Assembly: GCF_022538115.1 (NCBI RefSeq)
Contig: NZ_JAKZAL010000011.1
Coordinates: 62,001 to 126,000, forward strand
Direction: 5' to 3'
From: Cognataquiflexum rubidum
GTDB taxonomy: Bacteria > Bacteroidota > Bacteroidia > Cytophagales > Cyclobacteriaceae
DNA: 64,000 nucleotides
Shown: one piece after another, positions 8,938 to 18,109 of the stretch
Position numbering within the stretch: position 1 is the stretch's first letter
How the letters are laid out: every line of letters starts with the position of its first letter
Notes under the pieces: model-generated
Database searches by the model: none
What the model saw: only the letters and a program-made list of their open reading frames with translations
Told to the model about the DNA's origin: nothing
Made by a program: the position numbers and the translations under genes

Positions 8938-9096
8938 ATGAACTCAAAAAAGAAGCCTGCAGCACCCATGAAGCTGATTCCAGGGGATTATTACACCAAT
9001 GAAAAAGGGCTGATGGTTTTTACAGCACAATACCACCTGAGGAGAGGCTATTGCTGTGGCAGCGGCTGCAGACATTGTCCTTATGGGGAGAAGTGA
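8938..9096 (+). CDS. DUF5522 small cysteine-rich protein
   Basis: A 52-codon gene starting at the ATG at 8938. The Lys/Pro-rich head is followed by a GDYYTNEKGLMVFTAQYHLRR core and a C-terminal cysteine cluster, CC-GSG-C-RH-C-PYGEK (C39, C40, C44, C47). The R-G-x-C-C-G-x-G-C-R-H-C-P-Y signature is characteristic of DUF5522, a short family widespread in Bacteroidota. The clustered cysteines suggest a metal-binding knuckle. It is divergent from rocD, 88 bases away. Function unknown. Confidence 0.8.
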   Translation: MNSKKKPAAPMKLIPGDYYTNEKGLMVFTAQYHLRRGYCCGSGCRHCPYGEK

Positions 9097-9313
9097 TTTG
9101 GTTTTATGGTTATTAGGTTATTTGGTTAATGGTTAGCTTTGTTGTAGTGGTTGTAATTGTTAAAATTGTTAGCTGATACACATTTACAAAGCTTGGTACT
9201 TATTACATGGTACTTGGTACATTAGGTTGGACTCTCATCCCAACTTCATCGCCACCTTATTTCTATTCCCATTAAAAAAGGAAAACTTTACGGAATATTT
9301 TTGATTGGCACTA

Positions 9314-9343
9314 TTGGTATTTCAGGTAAAAGTCCGATATTTG
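9314..9343 (+). promoter_or_regulatory. Promoter of the rpmB-rpmG block
   Basis: TTG at 9314-9316 is followed after exactly 19 bases by GATATTTG (9336-9343), one mismatch from the Bacteroidota -7 consensus TAnnTTTG. Transcription would begin about 7 bases downstream, leaving a leader of about 38 bases before rpmB. Confidence 0.5.
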
Positions 9344-9387
9344 CAAACTCAATTGAAAAAACGTCTATACAATTACGATCATATATC

Positions 9388-9630
9388 ATGGCAAAAGTTT
9401 GTGACATTACCGGCAAGAGACCTCAAGTAGGTAATAATGTATCGCATGCGAACAACAAGACCAAGCGTAAATTTTATCCAAATTTGCACAAGAAAAGCTT
9501 CTACATCCCTGAGGAAGATGCTTGGATCACTTTAAAGGTTTGTACCAAAGCTTTGAGAACCATCAACAAAAAAGGAATCACTCCTGTGTTGAGAGAAGCC
9601 CAGGCTAAAGGATACGTTATCATTAAATAA
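9388..9630 (+). CDS. rpmB: 50S ribosomal protein L28
   Basis: An 80-residue L28, starting at the ATG at 9388 (MAKVCDITGKRPQVGN). The NVSHANNKTKRKFYPNL core is the family signature. An in-frame extension to 9301 lies inside the proposed promoter and is not used. L28 is a large-subunit protein near the E site. It is the first gene of the compact block rpmB-rpmG-DUF4295 followed by ftsY, an arrangement common in Bacteroidota. Confidence 0.97.
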   Translation: MAKVCDITGKRPQVGNNVSHANNKTKRKFYPNLHKKSFYIPEEDAWITLKVCTKALRTINKKGITPVLREAQAKGYVIIK

Positions 9631-9664
9631 TCAGATCAGGTTTACCATTTAAATATATACAGCG

Positions 9665-9847
9665 ATGGCTAAGAAAGGTAACAGAGTACAAGTGATCATG
9701 GAGTGCACCGAGCACAAGGCTACAGGCCTTCCAGGTACTTCAAGATACATCACTACCAAAAACCGTAAAAACACCACTACAAGACTTGAATTGAAAAAAT
9801 TCAATCCGATCTTGAAGAAAATGACGGTTCACAAAGAAATTAAATAA
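9665..9847 (+). CDS. rpmG: 50S ribosomal protein L33
   Basis: A 60-residue L33. The sequence [18 protein letters not shown] followed by [21 protein letters not shown] is typical. Only one of the zinc-ribbon cysteines is present (C14 in MECTEH), so this is the C-minus, non-zinc form. It lies 34 bases after rpmB and 45 bases before the DUF4295 gene. Confidence 0.97.
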   Translation: MAKKGNRVQVIMECTEHKATGLPGTSRYITTKNRKNTTTRLELKKFNPILKKMTVHKEIK

Positions 9848-9892
9848 TTTAGGACCTAGGTTGCTTCCGGCAACAATATAAACCTTGAAAAT

Positions 9893-10045
9893 ATGGCTAA
9901 GAAAGTAGTAGCAACCCTGAAAAAAGAAGGTGGAGTAACATATGCTAAAGTAATCAGAGCAATCAAATCTGAAAAATCAGGTGCATATACCTTCAAAGAA
10001 GAAATGGTTCCAACCACTATGGTTCAGGATACCTTGAAAAAATAA
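9893..10045 (+). CDS. DUF4295 small basic protein
   Basis: A 50-residue basic protein beginning MAKKVVATLKKEGGVTYAKV and ending VPTTMVQDTLKK. DUF4295 is a Bacteroidota-specific family almost always encoded directly after rpmG, as here. A ribosome-associated role is plausible from the charge and operon position but is inference. A strong terminator follows 24 bases downstream. Confidence 0.9.
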   Translation: MAKKVVATLKKEGGVTYAKVIRAIKSEKSGAYTFKEEMVPTTMVQDTLKK

Positions 10046-10068
10046 AATCATTGCACTTTTTGCGATCG

Positions 10069-10107
10069 AAAGTCCCTTCAGGCAAAGTCTTTGAAGGGAC
10101 TTTTTTG
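10069..10107 (+). terminator. Intrinsic terminator after the ribosomal block
   Basis: AAAGTCCCTTCA pairs with TGAAGGGACTTT and is followed by TTTTTTG. It lies between the DUF4295 gene and ftsY, so ftsY probably has its own promoter or relies on read-through. Confidence 0.88.
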
Positions 10108-10136
10108 TTATATTCGGACTTTAAAAATCACAAGCT

Positions 10137-11093
10137 ATGGGAATTTTCGGTTTCTTTTCGAAGGAAAAAAAAGAAAGCCTTGACCAAGGTTTACAAAAAT
10201 CCAGCGAAAACATTTTTTCTAGGTTAAGCAAAGCTGTTGTCGGCAAATCTAAAGTTGATGAGGAGATATTGGATGAGTTGGAAGAAATCCTCATCACCTC
10301 TGATGTAGGGGTCGACACGACCATTAAGGTTATCAGAAGAATCGAAGATCGCGTTGCCAAAGACAAGTACCTCAATACGGCAGAACTCGATGTGATTCTA
10401 AGGGAAGAAATCATGGGCCTGCTCGAAGAAAACCAAAGTACCGACCTTTCGGACTTTGACCTGCCGGCAGACAAAAAGCCATATGTCATCATGGTAGTCG
10501 GCGTCAACGGTGTGGGCAAAACAACCACCATCGGCAAACTCGCCTACCAATTCAAACAAGCCGGAAAGTCAGTGGTCCTTGGTGCTGCCGATACTTTCAG
10601 GGCTGCAGCGGTGGACCAATTGATCCTTTGGGCAAAACGTGTAGATGTACCAATAGTGTCCCACGGCATGAATACAGATCCGGCTTCAGTGGCTTTTGAT
10701 GCTGTCAAGCAAGGGGTAGATACCGGTGCTGATGTCGTGATCATAGACACTGCAGGCAGGTTGCATACCAAAGTCAACCTGATGAACGAGCTGACCAAAA
10801 TCAAAAGGGTAATGCAAAAATTCATCGACGATGCACCGCATGAAGTACTGCTTGTATTGGACGGTTCTACCGGTCAGAATGCATTTATCCAAGCGCAGGA
10901 ATTCACCAAAGCGACTGACATCACAGCCCTTGCGATTACCAAACTAGACGGCACTGCCAAGGGAGGTGTTGTTATCGGGATCTCTGACCAATTCAAAATC
11001 CCTGTCAAATACATTGGCGTAGGTGAAAAAATGACTGACCTGCAGGTTTTCAACAGAAAGGAATTTGTGGATTCACTTTTTAAAAAGAAGTAG
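10137..11093 (+). CDS. ftsY: Signal recognition particle receptor FtsY
   Basis: A 318-residue SRP GTPase. The N domain is about residues 15-100 and the G domain follows: P-loop GVNGVGKTTT (about 122-131), DTFRAAAVDQL insertion-box motif, DTAGRLHTK and TKLDGTAKGG (guanine specificity and closing loop). FtsY docks ribosome-nascent-chain/SRP complexes at the inner membrane. The acidic A domain of E. coli FtsY is absent, replaced by a short Lys-rich amphipathic N-terminus (MGIFGFFSKEKKES), as in many non-proteobacteria. Confidence 0.97.
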   Translation: MGIFGFFSKEKKESLDQGLQKSSENIFSRLSKAVVGKSKVDEEILDELEEILITSDVGVDTTIKVIRRIEDRVAKDKYLNTAELDVILREEIMGLLEENQSTDLSDFDLPADKKPYVIMVVGVNGVGKTTTIGKLAYQFKQAGKSVVLGAADTFRAAAVDQLILWAKRVDVPIVSHGMNTDPASVAFDAVKQGVDTGADVVIIDTAGRLHTKVNLMNELTKIKRVMQKFIDDAPHEVLLVLDGSTGQNAFIQAQEFTKATDITALAITKLDGTAKGGVVIGISDQFKIPVKYIGVGEKMTDLQVFNRKEFVDSLFKKK

Positions 11094-11197
11094 CGAGAAA
11101 ATCTAAAGCCTCTTTGAGTTTCTAAAAATCGGTTCCTTAATACAAGAAAATAGGATTTGAAGCAGAACCTCAAAATGTTCTATTTAAACTTGAAACA

Positions 11198-11653
11198 ATG
11201 AATTACAAGACGTTTTTTCATTATGTAAGCTATGCCCAATACCCATTAATGCTTATGGGATTGTATTTTGCTTTTAAGCCATACCTCAATGGACTGGATT
11301 TCCTTAACGATAATCCTGAGGTGATATTTGATAACCTTAATTCGGTTTTGATTTTCATGGGTTTAGGGATAAGTTTCTCTTCATTACAGGACACCTCCAA
11401 AACTCAAAATGAGTTATCCAAAAAAGTATGGCAAAATCCCCGAAAAGGAAAAATTGCAATCATCATAATGAGCCTGTTTATCCTAATTCTGCTGACCTTG
11501 GGATTGACAGGATTTTATTTCTCTGAAACTGGAATTTTAAAAGATTTATCTATAGGAATTATAGTTTTAAGCTTGGGAATGTTTGGTCTTTTGAAGGCTG
11601 CAATCGAAATGTTTGAAAATCACAGAGCGGATAAGAAAATCAGCAACATGTGA
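11198..11653 (+). CDS. Hypothetical four-helix membrane protein
   Basis: A 151-residue protein with four predicted membrane segments (about residues 10-30, 45-62, 84-107 and 114-134). A polar, basic loop (KTQNELSKKVWQNPRKGK) lies between the second and third. The C-terminus is charged (ENHRADKK). No family is recognised. It lies 104 bases after ftsY on the same strand without an obvious terminator between, so it may be weakly co-transcribed. Function unknown. Confidence 0.65.
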   Translation: MNYKTFFHYVSYAQYPLMLMGLYFAFKPYLNGLDFLNDNPEVIFDNLNSVLIFMGLGISFSSLQDTSKTQNELSKKVWQNPRKGKIAIIIMSLFILILLTLGLTGFYFSETGILKDLSIGIIVLSLGMFGLLKAAIEMFENHRADKKISNM

Positions 11654-11806
11654 TTTGTCAACCTTTATCTTTAAAATAGGCCTGCTGAAATATCGGATTA
11701 TTGCCTCCATCCTTCATTACACAGAATAGCCTTCTTGATATTCAGTCACAAATTATAGTGACTTAAAAAAAAAATCGAATCCAACACCCTCCTTTTTTGC
11801 TCCTGC

Positions 11807-12910
11807 TCAAAAATCAAAAACAATCCTTACATACCCCTCCTTATCATCATTTTCCTGCTCTACTAATTTTAGATAAAATCCATTGGGCGTGAAAAATCCT
11901 GAAGGTAAGATCTCTTGATTGTCAAAAAATAGCTCCGCAACTTTCCCGAACTCACTGTCCAAAACAACAAAGCTGCTTTCATTGGTGTAAGTTTCTATTT
12001 CTGATTCTTTGGTTTCAATATTTACATACCTCAACAACCTCTTCCGATAAGGATCGTATTGGGTAAATTTGTATCTACTTGTCTTCATACTAGGATTAAA
12101 AACTGTCCACTCTCCCCTAGGTTCGGTTTTGCCTTTTTCAAAAATCAAAGTTCTAGCGCTTCGGCCATCCACCCAATAACTTTTATCAGAATCTAAAATC
12201 AATAAGGAATCATTTGCAGGAAAATTGACCACAAAAAGATCGCGGTCAATAATATAGGAATGGGCAAAAACTCCAAGTTCAGGATCATCATAGTGTTCCC
12301 TGTATTTTTCGGGATAGTTGAAGCCTACAGGTTCAAAATTTCCCGAACGGGTGTCCAATTTCCATAACCAATCCCGGTAATTCATATTGGGCTCCTGGAG
12401 CACGAAAGGAACATCAGCCAAAAACAAGGTCTTGGTCGCTGCATCATAAGTCATGTCATTGCCATTCATCGCAGAAAAATTAGCAGCCAACCTTTCTTCA
12501 GGCACAGAAGGGAAAGGAAAGCGGCTGACAACTTTTCCTTCAAAATCAGTATGGACAATCTCTTTCTGACCTGATATAAAAAACAATCCATCTTGAGTAA
12601 TAAGACTTCCCCATATGTAAAATCCAACCCCATCAGGACCTTCTGCAAAGAAATTGGTACTTGAAAGCAATTCTTCAGACGGGTAACCGTATTTCAAAAG
12701 CCGCTTGTCAGACCATGCATATAGGAAAATGCTGTCATCTTGTTCAAGGTAAGCGAATTTGGCAGGAAGGTTTTTTGTGAATTCATCCTTTTCGAAGTAA
12801 ATGGTATCTGAAATGTATTCAGTCAACTCGCCGGATATGAATTCGGGATTGGATTCCTTGGAATTACAAGAAAAAACCACTGCCAAAAGAAAAAAGAAAT
12901 ACTTACCCAT
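11807..12910 (-). CDS. DUF4221 family lipoprotein
   Basis: A 367-residue protein with a short lipoprotein signal (MGKYFFFLLAVVFSC, Cys15). The mature part is a repeated beta-blade architecture: a kinetic series of about 40-residue units with aromatic strands, the FAEGPDGVGFYIWGS segment and YDPYRKRLLRYV. This agrees with DUF4221, a propeller-like Bacteroidota family related to 6-bladed 'BF3164-like' lipoproteins. No substrate can be inferred. It is isolated, with gene-free gaps on both sides. Confidence 0.7.
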   Translation of the reverse strand: MGKYFFFLLAVVFSCNSKESNPEFISGELTEYISDTIYFEKDEFTKNLPAKFAYLEQDDSIFLYAWSDKRLLKYGYPSEELLSSTNFFAEGPDGVGFYIWGSLITQDGLFFISGQKEIVHTDFEGKVVSRFPFPSVPEERLAANFSAMNGNDMTYDAATKTLFLADVPFVLQEPNMNYRDWLWKLDTRSGNFEPVGFNYPEKYREHYDDPELGVFAHSYIIDRDLFVVNFPANDSLLILDSDKSYWVDGRSARTLIFEKGKTEPRGEWTVFNPSMKTSRYKFTQYDPYRKRLLRYVNIETKESEIETYTNESSFVVLDSEFGKVAELFFDNQEILPSGFFTPNGFYLKLVEQENDDKEGYVRIVFDF

Positions 12911-13032
12911 ACCTTATTTTTTAACTTTGAAGTTAATTTAATGTTCAATCATTTCAAGCTTAGGCATCATTTATTTGAAAATTTCCATATACATCCTTCT
13001 TTCAATCAACTTACTATTTAAAATTCTAAAAA

Positions 13033-13066
13033 GAAAAAACCACCAAAGCCTAAAAGCTCCGATGGT
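13033..13066 (-). terminator. Imperfect terminator after pruA
   Basis: On the minus strand ACCATCGGAGC and GGCTTTGGTGGT form an interrupted stem with a TTTTA loop, followed by TTTTTTC and more T-rich sequence. It lies 60 bases past the pruA stop. Confidence 0.5.
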
Positions 13067-13080
13067 CTTTTCCTTGTATT

Positions 13081-13130
13081 GCCTCTTTTCTCTCGCTTCT
13101 CGGCTCTCGCCTCTCGTTTCTCCTCTCAAT
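13081..13130. repeat. Pyrimidine-rich TCTCG tract
   Basis: About 50 bases of imperfect CTCTCG/TTCTCG/CCTCTCG units (GAGAGGCGAGAG on the other strand), ending at the pruA stop. It is low-complexity and was probably copied from an interspersed repeat; no function is evident. Confidence 0.5.
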
Positions 13131-14760
13131 CTTTTCCCAAAAACGGATACCTGTAGTCCACCGGGGATACAAACGTTTCCTTGATGGTTCTTGGAGAAAC
13201 CCAACGCAGCAAATTGATCATAGAACCGGCTTTGTCATTGGTACCGGATGCCCTTGCACCTCCAAAAGGCTGTTGACCCACGACCGCACCTGTCGGCTTG
13301 TCATTGATATAAAAGTTACCTGCTGCATTTCTCAGTTTTTTGGTAGCCAATTCGATCGCATACCTGTCTTGGGAGAATACGGCGCCTGTCAAAGCGTAAG
13401 GCGAAGTCTGATCGACCAATTCCAATGCTTCCTCAAAGTGCTCTTCATGATAGACATAGATGGTCAATACGGGTCCGAATATTTCTTCGCACATGGTCGT
13501 GTACATCGGGTCTTTGGTTAGGATGACAGTCGGTTGGATAAAATAACCTTTGGATTTGTCATGATGGCCGCCGGCGATGATTTCTACACCTGCGGCATTT
13601 TTAGCATTGTCGATGTATTTGGAGATTTTGTCAAAAGACTTCTCGTCGATCACTGCATTGATGAAGTTGGTAAAGTCCTCGGTTGGTCCCATTTTCATGG
13701 AAGCCAAATCCTCTAACAGGTATTTTTTGACATCAGGCCAGATATTGGAAGGAATGTAAGCCCTAGAAGCCGCAGAGCATTTCTGTCCCTGATATTCAAA
13801 AGCTCCCCTAGAAAGTCCGACAGCTACTGCTTTGGCATGGGCTGACTTGTGTGCCAAAACAAAGTCTTTCCCACCTGTTTCGCCGACTATTCTCGGATAG
13901 GATTTATACTTAAAGATATTTTCTCCAACCGTTTTCCAGATGTGTTGGAATACTCCTGTGGAACCTGTAAAGTGGATTCCTGCAAAATCAGGATGGTTGA
14001 AAATGATGCTTCCGGCTGTTGGGCCGTCTACAAAAACCAAATTGATGACGCCATCCGGCACGCCTGCTTCTTTGAAAACCTGCATCAGTACATTTGCAGA
14101 GTAAATCTGCGTGTAAGCTGGTTTCCATACGACTGTGTTTCCCATCATGGCCGGAGCGGTAGGAAGGTTTCCTGCTATGGCTGTAAAATTGAACGGGGTC
14201 AAAGCAAAAACAAAACCTTCGAGCGGTCTTTGCTCCAATCTATTCCAAACTCCTGCACCGGAAACGGGCGGCTGCTGCGCATAGATTTCAGACATGTATT
14301 GCACATTGAACCTTAGAAAATCTATGAATTCACAGGCTGCGTCGATTTCGGCTTGAAAGGCATTTTTGGATTGTCCCAGCATGGTGGCCGCATTGATCTT
14401 GGCACGGTATGGACCTGCCAAGAGGTCTGCAGCTTTGAGGAAAATCGCTGCTCTTTGCTCCCATTCCATGGATTCCCAAGCTTCTTTTGCTCCCAAAGCA
14501 GCATTGATCGCCTGTTCTACATGGGATGCATCTCCCTCATGGAAGAATCCCAAAAGATGCTTGTGGTCATGGGGAGGGGACATGGATTTCTTAACTCCTG
14601 TCCTCACTTCTTCGCTTCCGATATACATAGGCACATCTACAAGCTGCGACCTGAATTCCTTCAGTGTCTGCTGCAGTTCGATCCTCTCGGGAGAACCCGG
14701 AGCATAACTTTTTACCGGTTCGTTGACCGGCTTGGGAACGTTAAAAAAACCTTTGAGCAT
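13126..14760 (-). CDS. pruA: L-glutamate gamma-semialdehyde dehydrogenase (1-pyrroline-5-carboxylate dehydrogenase)
   Basis: A 544-residue aldehyde dehydrogenase that oxidises glutamate semialdehyde to glutamate with NAD. The catalytic cysteine is C328 in YQGQKCSAASR and the general base E294 in VGETGGKDFVL. The N-terminal region (MLKGFFNVPKPVNEP) and the GGARASGTNDKAG motif near the end match the mono-functional eukaryote-like P5C dehydrogenases of Bacteroidota. It completes the route from ornithine started by RocD at 7575. Proline dehydrogenase is not in the window. Confidence 0.95.
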   Translation of the reverse strand: MLKGFFNVPKPVNEPVKSYAPGSPERIELQQTLKEFRSQLVDVPMYIGSEEVRTGVKKSMSPPHDHKHLLGFFHEGDASHVEQAINAALGAKEAWESMEWEQRAAIFLKAADLLAGPYRAKINAATMLGQSKNAFQAEIDAACEFIDFLRFNVQYMSEIYAQQPPVSGAGVWNRLEQRPLEGFVFALTPFNFTAIAGNLPTAPAMMGNTVVWKPAYTQIYSANVLMQVFKEAGVPDGVINLVFVDGPTAGSIIFNHPDFAGIHFTGSTGVFQHIWKTVGENIFKYKSYPRIVGETGGKDFVLAHKSAHAKAVAVGLSRGAFEYQGQKCSAASRAYIPSNIWPDVKKYLLEDLASMKMGPTEDFTNFINAVIDEKSFDKISKYIDNAKNAAGVEIIAGGHHDKSKGYFIQPTVILTKDPMYTTMCEEIFGPVLTIYVYHEEHFEEALELVDQTSPYALTGAVFSQDRYAIELATKKLRNAAGNFYINDKPTGAVVGQQPFGGARASGTNDKAGSMINLLRWVSPRTIKETFVSPVDYRYPFLGKD

Positions 14761-14977
14761 ATGAATTTGAGTTTATGATTTCTGAAGGGGCAAAGATAAG
14801 GACTACCATCCTGAAAACCTGCCGAATTTCAAAAGTTGTAATTGTTGTATTTGTGGTAATTGCTATCAGCTTCGCTCCTGCTACGTAAGATAGGAGAAAA
14901 CATTATATTACTTCGTTCTTGTTTCTTGCTCCTCCATCTTGATACATGGTACTTGATACTTTGTACTTGATACAATC

Positions 14978-15673
14978 TCACAATAGCCCTTCCAATTCCT
15001 TCAAATGCCGAATTGTATGCGTCGGCTGATGCTCGATGCCTTTTTCGTGGGGATCAAAATAGACCTGATCGATATTGGAACGGATGGCCCCAAGGATATC
15101 CGAATTGGGATTATCGCCTATCATGATGCAATCGGCAGATTGCACAGCCAATCTATCCATCGCATATTGGAAGATTCTTGGGTCAGGCTTTTTGTGACCG
15201 GTAGTCTCTGAAGTCACCACCAGATCAAAATACGGAGTCAAACCCGAAGAATGCATTTTCTTGGCCTGACTTTCATTGAAGCCATTGGTGATGATATGCA
15301 TCTTGTAATTTGGACTCAAATAATCTAAAATCTCTTTGGAATAGGGAAGCAAATGGGGTTTGGAAGAAGTCCTTTGCATAAAATCTTCTTCCATTTCTTT
15401 GGGAACATTCCTACCCAAAACACCTGCTTTTTCAAAGATGAGTTTGAACCGCGTTTCCCTCAGGTTTTGTTTGTCAATTTTACCCAAATCATATAGTGCC
15501 CAAAGCTTGAAATTGACCTGATAAAAGGCATCGATGAATGTCTGAAAATCTGGAATCCCTACGTTGACCAATTGATAAATCTCGAACAGTTCAGAAAGTG
15601 ATTCCTGCACATTGGTATCATAATCCCAAAGTGTATGGTCCAGGTCAAAGAAAATATGGCGGTACTTTTTCAA
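14978..15673 (-). CDS. YjjG-family noncanonical pyrimidine nucleotidase (HAD)
   Basis: A 231-residue HAD hydrolase. Motif I is FFDLDHTLWDYD with nucleophile D10 and D12, and motif II is IITNGF. Motif III Lys is in GHKKPDPRIF and motif IV is MIGDNPNSDILGA. FDLDHTLWD with the four-helix cap is the YjjG signature. Those enzymes dephosphorylate damaged pyrimidine nucleotides such as 5-fluoro-dUMP. The start is TTG at 15673, ten bases after the stop of the ArsR-like gene; no ATG lies in frame nearby. The two probably form an operon. The exact substrate is inference. Confidence 0.85.
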   Translation of the reverse strand: MKKYRHIFFDLDHTLWDYDTNVQESLSELFEIYQLVNVGIPDFQTFIDAFYQVNFKLWALYDLGKIDKQNLRETRFKLIFEKAGVLGRNVPKEMEEDFMQRTSSKPHLLPYSKEILDYLSPNYKMHIITNGFNESQAKKMHSSGLTPYFDLVVTSETTGHKKPDPRIFQYAMDRLAVQSADCIMIGDNPNSDILGAIRSNIDQVYFDPHEKGIEHQPTHTIRHLKELEGLL

Positions 15674-15683
15674 TTGCGAAAGG

Positions 15684-16067
15684 CTATTTGCGGTAGGGAT
15701 TATTTTCGATCTTATTGATGGCCAATTCCCGGTTGGTAAGCAGGATATTATAAAGATCCTGGTCCCTTTTGAAATTGGGGTCCTTTTGGATAAACTTAAA
15801 AATCTGTTGGATGATTTCTTGGGCTTCGTCCAAGATATAGTAAAAAATCCATTGGTCCACCCTTCGGCTTCCCAACAATCCGGAATTTTTGAGGTAGATC
15901 AAATGTCGGCTGGTTTTGGTCTGTGTAAAATCCAGAATATGCTCCAGATCAGAAATGGACAGTTCTTTGTTTTGGAGCAAAAGATGGAGGATCCGGACCC
16001 TCGGCTCTTCGGAAAGTGCCTTAAAAATCCTCATTCCATAGCTTAAGCTGATATTTTTAAGTCGCAT
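15684..16067 (-). CDS. ArsR-family winged-helix regulator
   Basis: A 127-residue transcription factor. Residues about 12-85 form an ArsR-type winged helix: FKALSEEPRVRILHLLL, ELSISDLEHIL, then the recognition helix TQTKTSRHLIYLKNSGLL and wing SRRVDQWIFYYI. No cysteine-based metal site (ELCVCDL type) is present in helix 3, so it is probably not a metal sensor. It is the first gene of a likely two-gene unit with the YjjG-type nucleotidase. An in-frame Met at residue 12 is an alternative start. Confidence 0.85.
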   Translation of the reverse strand: MRLKNISLSYGMRIFKALSEEPRVRILHLLLQNKELSISDLEHILDFTQTKTSRHLIYLKNSGLLGSRRVDQWIFYYILDEAQEIIQQIFKFIQKDPNFKRDQDLYNILLTNRELAINKIENNPYRK

Positions 16068-16201
16068 TTAGTAAAATTAACGAATAAAACCCGGTCGAAA
16101 TTAAGCAAATGAAACTAAAATAGGCTAATATTATACCCAAATTAGAAAACCTAATTAGACTGAATTCGGTTCAGCGAATCAATAAGATAAACCGTATTGC
16201 C

Positions 16202-16852
16202 TTGAAATTTAAAGTAAACCCGATAGCTGTTTTCCTTTTTTTCACCCTTTTCATTTTGGGGATTGAAGACGGTTTTGCCCAAGATAGAGAAAAAAAAGTG
16301 ATCCAGCTTTCAGGTATCATCCTCAATGCTGACAGTACGGATGCCGTTCCGGGAGTCAATGTCTATGTTCCAAAAAAGGGACGTGGCACAAGTTCTGGTA
16401 GGTATGGCTATTTTTCTATGCCGGTATTGGAAGGTGACAGTGTGATTTTTAGTTTTATAGGTTTGAGAAAACAGTCTTTCAAAGTCCCCGAAAATGTAGA
16501 TGATGACAAGATCTCTTTGATCCTCACCATGCAGGTCGATGAGATTGCTTTGGCAGAAATCGAGGTCATGCCCTATCCCACAGAGGATGAATTCAAAAGA
16601 CAGGTTTTGGCGATGAACTACGAAGCCCCGATGACGATCGACAGAACAGGGAATCTAAGTCCTGAAACCCTCCTGAGGTATGCGGAAGCGATGCCGGCGT
16701 CGGGTAATGAAAACATGAGGTATTTCCAACAGGGACAGGTCATGCAGATCCAGGACCGTTACGGACCTAGACCTTTTACTTTGATGGATCCTTTTGCTTG
16801 GTCCAAGTTTATCCAATCCATCAAAAGGGGTGATCTGAAGAAAAAGGATTGA
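16202..16852 (+). CDS. Carboxypeptidase-regulatory-like domain protein, secreted
   Basis: A 216-residue exported protein. The start appears to be TTG at 16202: it gives a complete signal peptide (basic head, long Phe/Leu core, cleavage after GFAQ), and no ATG or GTG lies between it and the preceding in-frame stop at 16121. Residues about 35-115 are a CarboxypepD_reg-like (CarbopepD_reg_2) beta sandwich (LSGIILNADSTDAVPGVNVYV, SGRYGYFSMPV). This is the module found at the N-terminus of TonB-dependent receptors, here without a barrel. The remainder is polar. Probably periplasmic or surface; partner unknown. Confidence 0.75.
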   Translation: MKFKVNPIAVFLFFTLFILGIEDGFAQDREKKVIQLSGIILNADSTDAVPGVNVYVPKKGRGTSSGRYGYFSMPVLEGDSVIFSFIGLRKQSFKVPENVDDDKISLILTMQVDEIALAEIEVMPYPTEDEFKRQVLAMNYEAPMTIDRTGNLSPETLLRYAEAMPASGNENMRYFQQGQVMQIQDRYGPRPFTLMDPFAWSKFIQSIKRGDLKKKD

Positions 16853-16876
16853 CATATTCACCTTAGAAATAAAATC

Positions 16877-16912
16877 AAAAGGCTCAAAATGATGAATTTT
16901 GAGCCTTTTTTG
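16877..16912 (+). terminator. Intrinsic terminator
   Basis: AAAAGGCTCAAAAT and ATTTTGAGCCTTTT form a perfect stem followed by TTTTG, 25 bases after the carboxypeptidase-regulatory-like gene. Its symmetry also gives a T-run on the other strand. Confidence 0.88.
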
Positions 16913-17055
16913 ATTCAATCCATTTCATTATTTTCAATTTCTTTGAAATAAAAAACCAAACAGGGTATCTATCGGATTCAATATCTACAAATATCCAGTA
17001 TCCATCAATATCTCCTTACTAATCAAATTAGCCTCAAATGGAGCGGCTTGTTTAT

Positions 17056-17961
17056 TCAATTTTCAAGACCATTATTACCTTTCTCCATATAAATTGAAGT
17101 AATCGGATATACAATCCGAATGTCTTTTTCTGCCCTGAACCTGTCGATAATTGCCTCCGTAATCTGATGCTCAAAAACCCTCCTTTTTCTTGGTTTGCAC
17201 AAATACCGGAGTGAAAGTTGGATGCCCCGTTCCTGAATCTTGGTGTAGACTGTCGGAGTATATTGACTGAAGGAAATGAAGTGCTCCTTTTGGGCTATTC
17301 TCAAATCTGCCTCAATCGCTTTAAAATCAGGTGCAAGCAAATGATTCATGATTTCCTTCAGCAAAAGAGTGGCTTTCTTATAATCCGATTCCAATCCTAT
17401 GAAGATATTCTGCTCGTTCCAGATATAATCAAAGCCCTGACTGTAATTGGCTTGGGGATCCGTAAAAACCTTCCCGTTTGGCACATGGACGATTCTGCCG
17501 GTACTTTGCTCTCCGTCTACCCAATTGCCCACTTCCAGCAAACTAAATTGGAATAATCGTAAATCCACCACATCTCCTTTGTATTCGCCTATCTGAATCC
17601 TGTCGCCCACGTCAAACGGCTTGCGCCAATAGATAAACATCCATCCTGCAATGTTGACAAAAATATCCTTGAGCGCAATGGCAATACCCGCCGACAACAA
17701 ACCCAAAAAGGTGGTGATGGATTGGAAGTTGGTGATCCAGATATTACCCACCAGCAGCAATCCTATAAAAACAAGGATGTACTCGATGGTTTTGCGGGTA
17801 TGGAAAAGCTTTTTGATCTCGATATCCTTTCCGCGGCTGATGAGTTTAAAGGCTCCCTTTTTGATCACCCACAATACGAAAATAATCAGAATGGTCTTGT
17901 AGATACTCCACCTGATATCGTAAGCAATGATGTCGTCCAGATATTCTATGTAATGTTCCAT
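17056..17961 (-). CDS. MscS-family mechanosensitive ion channel
   Basis: A 301-residue small-conductance mechanosensitive channel. Three membrane segments are visible (about residues 15-36, 57-76 and 80-103). The third carries the pore-lining Gly/Ala pattern GLLSAGIAIALKD and is followed by the beta-domain signature PFDVGDRIQIGEYKGDV. The C-terminal alpha/beta cytoplasmic vestibule extends to about residue 290. It gates to release solutes on hypo-osmotic shock. Isolated gene. Confidence 0.9.
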   Translation of the reverse strand: MEHYIEYLDDIIAYDIRWSIYKTILIIFVLWVIKKGAFKLISRGKDIEIKKLFHTRKTIEYILVFIGLLLVGNIWITNFQSITTFLGLLSAGIAIALKDIFVNIAGWMFIYWRKPFDVGDRIQIGEYKGDVVDLRLFQFSLLEVGNWVDGEQSTGRIVHVPNGKVFTDPQANYSQGFDYIWNEQNIFIGLESDYKKATLLLKEIMNHLLAPDFKAIEADLRIAQKEHFISFSQYTPTVYTKIQERGIQLSLRYLCKPRKRRVFEHQITEAIIDRFRAEKDIRIVYPITSIYMEKGNNGLEN

Positions 17962-18109
17962 AGTAAAAACAGATAGTCTAAACTACATCTAGCAGGCTGA
18001 ATATCAAAGATCATCACAAAAAATCCGACTAAATGCCGGATTTCAGTTTTGAAGTAAGGTTGTATTTAGTAATTTATGTGTGTACGGTTTCTCGCCACAA
18101 ACCATTTAA

